From: DASZTV01 sp035548125
GTDB lineage: Bacteria; Actinomycetota; Actinomycetes; JAFAQI01
Reading direction: 5' to 3'
NCBI GenBank assembly: GCA_035548125.1
Contig: DASZTV010000076.1
Coordinates: forward strand, 24,027 to 88,026
DNA: 64,000 nucleotides
Shown here: positions 59,652 through 64,000 of the stretch, piece by piece
How positions within the stretch are numbered: the first letter of the stretch is position 1
Layout of the letters: every line of letters starts with the position of its first letter
Notes under the pieces: model-generated
Seen by the model: only the letters and a program-made list of their open reading frames with translations
Databases searched by the model: none
What the model was told of the DNA's origin: nothing
Program-made: the position numbers and the translations under genes

Positions 59652-60839
59652 CTAGCGAGGGCCGAGCGCGAGGATCAGCTCGAAGACCAGGCCCGGATCC
59701 TCGAGGCGATCGCCGTACAGCCCGCGAAGCTGGGTCATCCGGTAGCGCACCGTCTGCGGATGGATGAACAGCTCGGCCGCGACCTCCTCGCGCCGGCCCT
59801 GGTGCAGCAGCCATGAGCGCAACGTGTCGGCGAGCTTCGTACGGCTCGCCGCAGGCAACCCGGCGAGCGGCTCGAGCACCCGTTTGCGCAGGTCTGATGT
59901 CGCCTCCGGGTCGGTGCTCAGCAGCAGGGCGCCGAGGTGCTCCTCGGTGTCGACCGGTACGTCCTGCGGCGCCACGAGCCCGAGAACCCGCGCTGCCCGC
60001 CGGAACGACGACGCCGCCGCCGTCCACGGCCGGGCGGGGCCGACCACCGCTGGGCGGTTGCGCAACAGCTGGAACAACGGCTCCCTGCTCCCCGCCACAT
60101 CGGGCACCAGCACCGTCGTGACGTCTTCCGGCAACGCCGCATCGGTCGCGTCGGAGGACAGCACCAAGGTCCGGCGGTCGAGCAGGCTCACCACAGCGCT
60201 CGCGTGGGCGGACGGCAGCAGGACCGCGGTCAGGGTCGTCGGCGGCGCCCAGTCGGCACGCTCTGCGCGCTCGGCAAGCTCCTCGGCCTCCGCGCCGGCC
60301 ACCAGCGCGCGGCCGAGCCGTTCGAGGTACTGCGCCCGCACCCGGCCGCTGGTCGCCAGCTCGTCGCTGTGACCCGTGACACTCGCCGCCGACAGCTGGT
60401 CGATGTAGGCGAACACCAGCTCCGCGAACTGCACGACGGTGGTCGGCGGCAAGCCCTGAGCGACCGCGATGGTTCCCCACTCCCGCCACGCAACCCGCGC
60501 GCCGACCCGATAGGCAGCCGCGAGCGCGTCCATCGTCCGACCGGCCCGCGCCTCGCCACGACCGAGGGCATACGCGCCTTCGAGCGCCGCGCTCAGCGGA
60601 CCGCTCGGCTCGAGCAACGCGGCGGCCTCGACCATGCGTAGGAACGTGCCGAGTGCGAGCTCGACCGCGCGCGTGATGTTCGCGCCGAGCTCGCCTCGTT
60701 CCGGGTCGGTGTACTCCGCGACCTCGGCAACGATCGCGTCCCAGATGCGCCCGGCGACCGTCGGCAGCTGGGCCTGCAAGGCGGCGAGGATCGCGTCGGA
60801 CAGCTCCAGCCGCAGCGGGCTACCCAGATCCTCGGACAC
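59652..60839 (-). CDS. PucR family transcriptional regulator
   Basis: 395 residues. The N-terminal helical sensing region (about 1-180) is followed by a mid domain with GGDEF-like strands, and the C-terminal PucR HTH is LADTLRSWLLHQGRREEVAAEL, then FIHPQTVRYRMTQLRGLYGDRL. GTG at 60839 is chosen; longer forms would be antisense to the ferredoxin reductase. It is divergent from the reductase/desaturase genes with an AT-rich 87-bp spacer (60840-60926), so it likely controls them in response to fatty-acid state (inference). Confidence 0.9.
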   Translation of the reverse strand: MSEDLGSPLRLELSDAILAALQAQLPTVAGRIWDAIVAEVAEYTDPERGELGANITRAVELALGTFLRMVEAAALLEPSGPLSAALEGAYALGRGEARAGRTMDALAAAYRVGARVAWREWGTIAVAQGLPPTTVVQFAELVFAYIDQLSAASVTGHSDELATSGRVRAQYLERLGRALVAGAEAEELAERAERADWAPPTTLTAVLLPSAHASAVVSLLDRRTLVLSSDATDAALPEDVTTVLVPDVAGSREPLFQLLRNRPAVVGPARPWTAAASSFRRAARVLGLVAPQDVPVDTEEHLGALLLSTDPEATSDLRKRVLEPLAGLPAASRTKLADTLRSWLLHQGRREEVAAELFIHPQTVRYRMTQLRGLYGDRLEDPGLVFELILALGPR

Positions 60840-60926
60840 GTCCTTATCATCTCTGAATAAAAGTACGAAGGAAAGCCACTCTCCCAGGCCAAGAGTTATC
60901 ACCAGAGAAGCGTCAGGCTGGTCGGC
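60840..60926. promoter_or_regulatory. Divergent promoter region of pucR-type gene and desaturase operon
   Basis: The spacer is clearly AT-richer than its surroundings (60843-60865, with AATAAAAG). It must carry promoters in both directions. No clean inverted repeat is evident. Confidence 0.4.
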
Positions 60927-62000
60927 GTGGCCATCCTCGAGGCACCGGACGTTCGCCGCGCGGCAAGCCGGCTGGCCCGGCTGCTCACCACGCCGCTCGT
61001 CCCGTCGGACTACCTCGACCTGTTCGCCCCGCTGCGGTCGCCGACGCAGCTGCGAGCCCGGGTGGTCGAGGTCAGGCCGGAGACCCGCGATGCGGTCACC
61101 CTCGTCCTCGAGCCGGGGCGGGGCTGGCAAGGTCATACCGCCGGTCAGTACGTGCGGATCGGCGTCGACGTCGATGGCGTCCGGCACTGGCGGGCCTACT
61201 CCTTGACGGCTCCGCCGCGGCAGGACGGCCGCATCACCACAACCGTCAAGGCGATCACCGACGGCGTGGTCAGCAACTACCTGGTACGCCGAGCCCGCCC
61301 GGGTCTGCTGGTCCAGCTCGACCAGGCGACCGGCGAGTTCGTGCTGCCGCAGCCGCGACCCGCCAAAGTGCTGTTCCTCACTGCGGGGTCCGGCATCACG
61401 CCGGTGATGGGCATGCTCCGCGAGGGCCTCGACACGTTGCCCGACGCGGTCCTGCTGCACTGCGCACCGGCCCGCGACGACGTCATCTTCGGCGGCGAGC
61501 TGCGCCGCCTCGCATCGTCCTCGGCACTGACCTTGATCGAACGCCACGACGACACCCACGGCATGCTGCAGATGGACCAGCTCGCCGACCTGGTGCCCGA
61601 CTACGCCGAGCGGGAGACCTGGGTGTGCGGGCCGACCGGGCTGCTCGACGCCGCCGAGGAGCACTGGGCCGCGCGCCACATCGGCGACCGGCTCCGCACC
61701 GAGCGGTTCCGCCCCACCATCGTGGTGGCCGGTGACGGGGGCTCGATCCGCTTCGGCAAGAGCGACGTCGATGTGCTGGCAGATGCCGCGACCCCGATCC
61801 TCACTGCGGGTGAGGCAGCCGGGGTGCTGATGCCGTCGGGCTGCCGGATGGGCATCTGCTTCGGCTGCGTGGTCCCGCTGCGCGAAGGCGCGGTCCGCGA
61901 CCTGCGCACCGGAGAGCTCACCACCGCCGCGGCCGGCGACGGCGTGAAGATCCAGACCTGCATCTCTGCGGCAGCCGGCGACTGCCACATCGACCTGTGA
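60927..62000 (+). CDS. Ferredoxin reductase with plant-type 2Fe-2S domain (desaturase electron donor)
   Basis: 357 residues. FAD-binding RAYSLTAPP, NAD(P)H-binding TAGSGITPVMGML and VCGPTGLLDA, then a C-terminal [2Fe-2S] domain with Cys in PSGCRMGICFGCVV and KIQTCIS. This is the layout of Rv3230c, which supplies electrons to the stearoyl-CoA desaturase DesA3 of mycobacteria. The desaturase follows after 22 bp, so the two form one functional pair. GTG at 60927 is the start. Confidence 0.94.
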   Translation: MAILEAPDVRRAASRLARLLTTPLVPSDYLDLFAPLRSPTQLRARVVEVRPETRDAVTLVLEPGRGWQGHTAGQYVRIGVDVDGVRHWRAYSLTAPPRQDGRITTTVKAITDGVVSNYLVRRARPGLLVQLDQATGEFVLPQPRPAKVLFLTAGSGITPVMGMLREGLDTLPDAVLLHCAPARDDVIFGGELRRLASSSALTLIERHDDTHGMLQMDQLADLVPDYAERETWVCGPTGLLDAAEEHWAARHIGDRLRTERFRPTIVVAGDGGSIRFGKSDVDVLADAATPILTAGEAAGVLMPSGCRMGICFGCVVPLREGAVRDLRTGELTTAAAGDGVKIQTCISAAAGDCHIDL

Positions 62001-62022
62001 CCAGCCCCAGCGAGGAGAGCGA

Positions 62023-63165
62023 ATGACCGCCATCCAGCACCAGGCCGAGAATCCGATCGCTCACCTGAGCGCCGAGGACGTCGAGGAACTCGGTCGCGAG
62101 CTCGACGCGCTGCGGGAGCAGGTCATGAGCACGCGGGGCGAGCGGGATGCCACCTACATCCGCAGGGTGATCGGCGTGCAGCGGCGGCTCGAGCTTGGCA
62201 GCCGCGCGGTGCTACTCGCGTCGCTGTTCCCCCCGGCTTGGATCGTCGGGACCGCCGGCCTGTCGATCGCCAAGATCCTCGAGAACATGGAGATCGGTCA
62301 CAACGTCATGCACGGCCAGTGGGACTGGATGCGCGACCCGGCAATCCACTCGACGACCTGGGAGTGGGACAACGCCACACCGTCGGACATGTGGAAGCAC
62401 TCCCACAACCAGGTGCACCACAAGTACACGAACGTGCTCGGACGCGACAACGACCTCGGGTACGGCATCATGCGGGTCGACGAAGAGCAGCGCTGGTCGA
62501 AGTTCTACCTCGGTCAGCCCCTGTACAACTTCATCAACGCTTGCCTGTTCGAATACGGCATCGCGGCGTACGACCTCGAGATCGGCAAGGTCATCGGAGG
62601 CCGCGCCGACAAGAGTGAGTTCAAGGCGAAGGCCAAGCACGTGCTGCGAAAGATCAAGAAGCAGGCCACGCGCGACTACCTGGTGCACCCGCTGCTGTCG
62701 GGCCCGTCGGCCCTGACGACGCTGACCGCGAACCTCACTGCGAACCTGGTCCGAAACCTCTGGACCCACTCGGTGATCATGTGCGGGCATTTCCCGAAGG
62801 GCATCGCGACGTTCACCAAGCACTCGATCGACGGCGAGACCCGTGGCGAGTGGTACCTGCGCCAGATGCTCGGTGCCGGCAACATCAGCGGCGGCCCCGC
62901 GCTGCACATGATGACCGGCAACCTGTCGTTCCAGATCGAACACCACCTGTACCCCGATCTGCCGAGCAACCGCTACCAGGAGATCGCTCCCCAGGTACGG
63001 GAGATCTTCGAGCGCTACGGCCTGCCGTACGTGACGGGACGGATGCCCAAGCAGCTGGCCTCGGCGTGGCTGAAGATCCTCCGGCTTTCACTCCCCACCC
63101 GAAGCGACGCTGCTGCGACGCCGATCAGCCGGGACCCGCAGCCCGAGCCGGCGCTGGCGGCCTGA
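62023..63165 (+). CDS. desA3: Acyl-CoA delta-9 desaturase, DesA3-like
   Basis: 380-residue membrane di-iron desaturase introducing a cis double bond into acyl-CoA. All three His boxes are visible: GHNVMHGQWD, HSHNQVHHKYTN and SFQIEHHLYPDLP. Two hydrophobic hairpins separate them. GAGGAG lies five bases before the ATG. It is directly downstream of the matching reductase, and the pair is divergent from a PucR-type regulator, giving a complete module for making monounsaturated fatty acids. Confidence 0.94.
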   Translation: MTAIQHQAENPIAHLSAEDVEELGRELDALREQVMSTRGERDATYIRRVIGVQRRLELGSRAVLLASLFPPAWIVGTAGLSIAKILENMEIGHNVMHGQWDWMRDPAIHSTTWEWDNATPSDMWKHSHNQVHHKYTNVLGRDNDLGYGIMRVDEEQRWSKFYLGQPLYNFINACLFEYGIAAYDLEIGKVIGGRADKSEFKAKAKHVLRKIKKQATRDYLVHPLLSGPSALTTLTANLTANLVRNLWTHSVIMCGHFPKGIATFTKHSIDGETRGEWYLRQMLGAGNISGGPALHMMTGNLSFQIEHHLYPDLPSNRYQEIAPQVREIFERYGLPYVTGRMPKQLASAWLKILRLSLPTRSDAAATPISRDPQPEPALAA

Positions 63166-63198
63166 CCGCCCGCCACGGAGCCGAACTCAGCGACCACA

Positions 63199-63204
63199 TA
63201 GGTT
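63199..63204 (+). promoter_or_regulatory. Candidate -10 box of the LLM gene (leaderless)
   Basis: TAGGTT fits TANNNT and ends six bases before the ATG at 63211; no ribosome-binding site is present. Confidence 0.42.
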
Positions 63205-63210
63205 GACCGG

Positions 63211-64000
63211 ATGCGCTTCGGACTCGACGTCGCCCAGCAACGCGTCTCGTGGGATGAGCTGGTCCGGCGGGTGAAGCTCGCAGAGGATCTGGGCTTCGAC
63301 GGGGTGTGGGGCTTCGACCACTTCCAGCCGATGTACGGCGACGGGCCCGGGGAGACCTTCGAGGGGATGACCACGCTCGCCGCCCTGGCCGGCGTGACCT
63401 CCCGGATCCGACTCGGGCTGCTGGTCACCGGCGTCACCTACCGGCACCCGTCGGTGCTCGCGGCCCAGGCCCTCACGATCGACCACGCGTCGCACGGCCG
63501 GCTCGAGCTGTCACTCGGCGCCGCCTGGTATGACAAGGAGCACGCCGAGCTCGGCATCCCGTTCCCGCCGACCGGCGAGCGGTTCGACCTGCTCGAAGAC
63601 GCGCTCGAGATCGTCACCCGGCTCTACACCGGCGAGGTCGTCGACTACGACGGCAACCGGGTGTCGCTCAACCAGGCGTACCTGCGGCCACTGCCGGTCC
63701 AGCGACCGCACCCGCCGATCTGGATCGGCGGTTCCGGCATGAAGCGGACGCTCCCGCTCGCCGCGAAGTACGCCGACGTGTGGCACTCGTTCGGTTCGCC
63801 GAAATCGATGGAGGAGGCCAACAACCGGCTCACCGAGCTCGCAGTGCAGGCAGGTCGCGACCCCGCCTCGATCACACGCGCCGGCTCGCTCTCCCTCGAC
63901 GATCTCGACACGGCACGCAAACACGCCGGCAAGTGGCGCGACGCGGGCTACGGATACCTGGTCTGCGGCTGGCCCGGAGACGGCGAGGCCAACGTCGAAG
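63211..64000 (+). CDS. LLM-class flavin/F420-dependent oxidoreductase (C-terminus off window)
   Basis: The first 263 residues are visible and no stop is met before the right edge. The start MRFGLDVAQQRVSWDELV, then AEDLGFDGVWGFDHFQPM, LGLLVTGVTYRHPSVLAAQA, DHASHGRLELSLGAAWYDKE and HPPIWIGGSGMKRTLPLAAKYADVWH are typical of bacterial luciferase-like monooxygenases that use F420H2 or FMNH2. The family is abundant in actinobacteria and the substrate cannot be inferred. The ATG fits a leaderless promoter six bases upstream. Confidence 0.92.
   Translation, partial: MRFGLDVAQQRVSWDELVRRVKLAEDLGFDGVWGFDHFQPMYGDGPGETFEGMTTLAALAGVTSRIRLGLLVTGVTYRHPSVLAAQALTIDHASHGRLELSLGAAWYDKEHAELGIPFPPTGERFDLLEDALEIVTRLYTGEVVDYDGNRVSLNQAYLRPLPVQRPHPPIWIGGSGMKRTLPLAAKYADVWHSFGSPKSMEEANNRLTELAVQAGRDPASITRAGSLSLDDLDTARKHAGKWRDAGYGYLVCGWPGDGEANVE

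Noticed and set aside
60840..62033. N-terminal extension of the PucR regulator across the ferredoxin reductase
   Set aside because: The extra residues are the antisense of a clear gene; GTG at 60839 gives the family-like start.

Overview
The window is 64 kb of GC-rich chromosomal DNA from an actinobacterium. This rests on the S-(hydroxymethyl)mycothiol dehydrogenase, a CIRCE/HrcA/DnaJ module, an F420-type LLM enzyme, a DesA3-type desaturase with its reductase, many GTG starts, and ATGA/GTGA gene overlaps. The genus cannot be fixed from sequence alone. Coding density is very high: no gene-free stretch exceeds 300 bases, and I saw no tRNA, rRNA, CRISPR array or intact insertion sequence.

Region 1 (1-20.4 kb) is a scrambled housekeeping block. 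dnaJ, hrcA (with CIRCE), hemW, lepA, rpsT, holA, comEC and comEA are all present, as in many actinobacteria. Two accessory sets interrupt it. The first lies between hrcA and hemW: a nitrilase-like secreted protein, a Tat-exported amine oxidase and a GH5 glycosidase. The second lies between hemW and lepA: two glycosyltransferases, a collagen-like protein, a TPR lipoprotein and an ArsR-type regulator. rsmE, which usually follows dnaJ, is not there; a partial AbiEi/DUF559-type gene is found instead.

Region 2 (20.4-42.9 kb) mixes surface, redox and stress functions. It holds a sulfotransferase/TIGR03032 fusion, a secreted beta-helix protein, leuS, mycothiol-dependent formaldehyde dehydrogenase, an L,D-transpeptidase, a sterol-desaturase-like hydroxylase/P450/alcohol dehydrogenase operon, a DrrAB-like ABC exporter with an esterase, a secreted hydrolase, a formylglycine-generating enzyme, a PerR-type regulator/rubrerythrin/DUF3501 operon and a secreted S53 peptidase.

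Region 3 (42.9-59.6 kb) is the most interesting part. Four copies of a 16-bp palindrome, TGTACCGATCGGTACA or near variants, lie at promoters of twelve genes: SnoaL-like protein and Baeyer-Villiger monooxygenase; cyclase-family hydrolase and amidohydrolase-SDR-TetR; SDR-acyl-CoA synthetase-ABC ATPase-ABC permease and a fused E1 dehydrogenase; and an acyl-CoA dehydrogenase. Most of these promoters look leaderless, with a -10 box 6 or 9 nt before the start codon. I read this as one TetR-controlled regulon, probably for uptake-independent catabolism of a cyclic or carbonyl-containing lipid-like compound; the substrate is unknown. The regulon is punctuated by a 167-bp symmetric palindromic element. 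Nested inside it is an operon of orphan cytochrome-oxidase subunit III and IV-like genes with two paralogous membrane proteins and a second TetR gene.

Region 4 (59.6-64 kb) has a PucR-type regulator divergent from a ferredoxin reductase and a DesA3-like fatty-acyl desaturase, which should form one electron-transfer pair, and then an LLM-class enzyme cut by the right edge.

Two genes, comEC and the SDR at 47346, have no usable ATG/GTG/TTG start. Both have a CTG whose CTGA overlaps the TGA stop of the gene before it, suggesting non-canonical start codons at coupled junctions.
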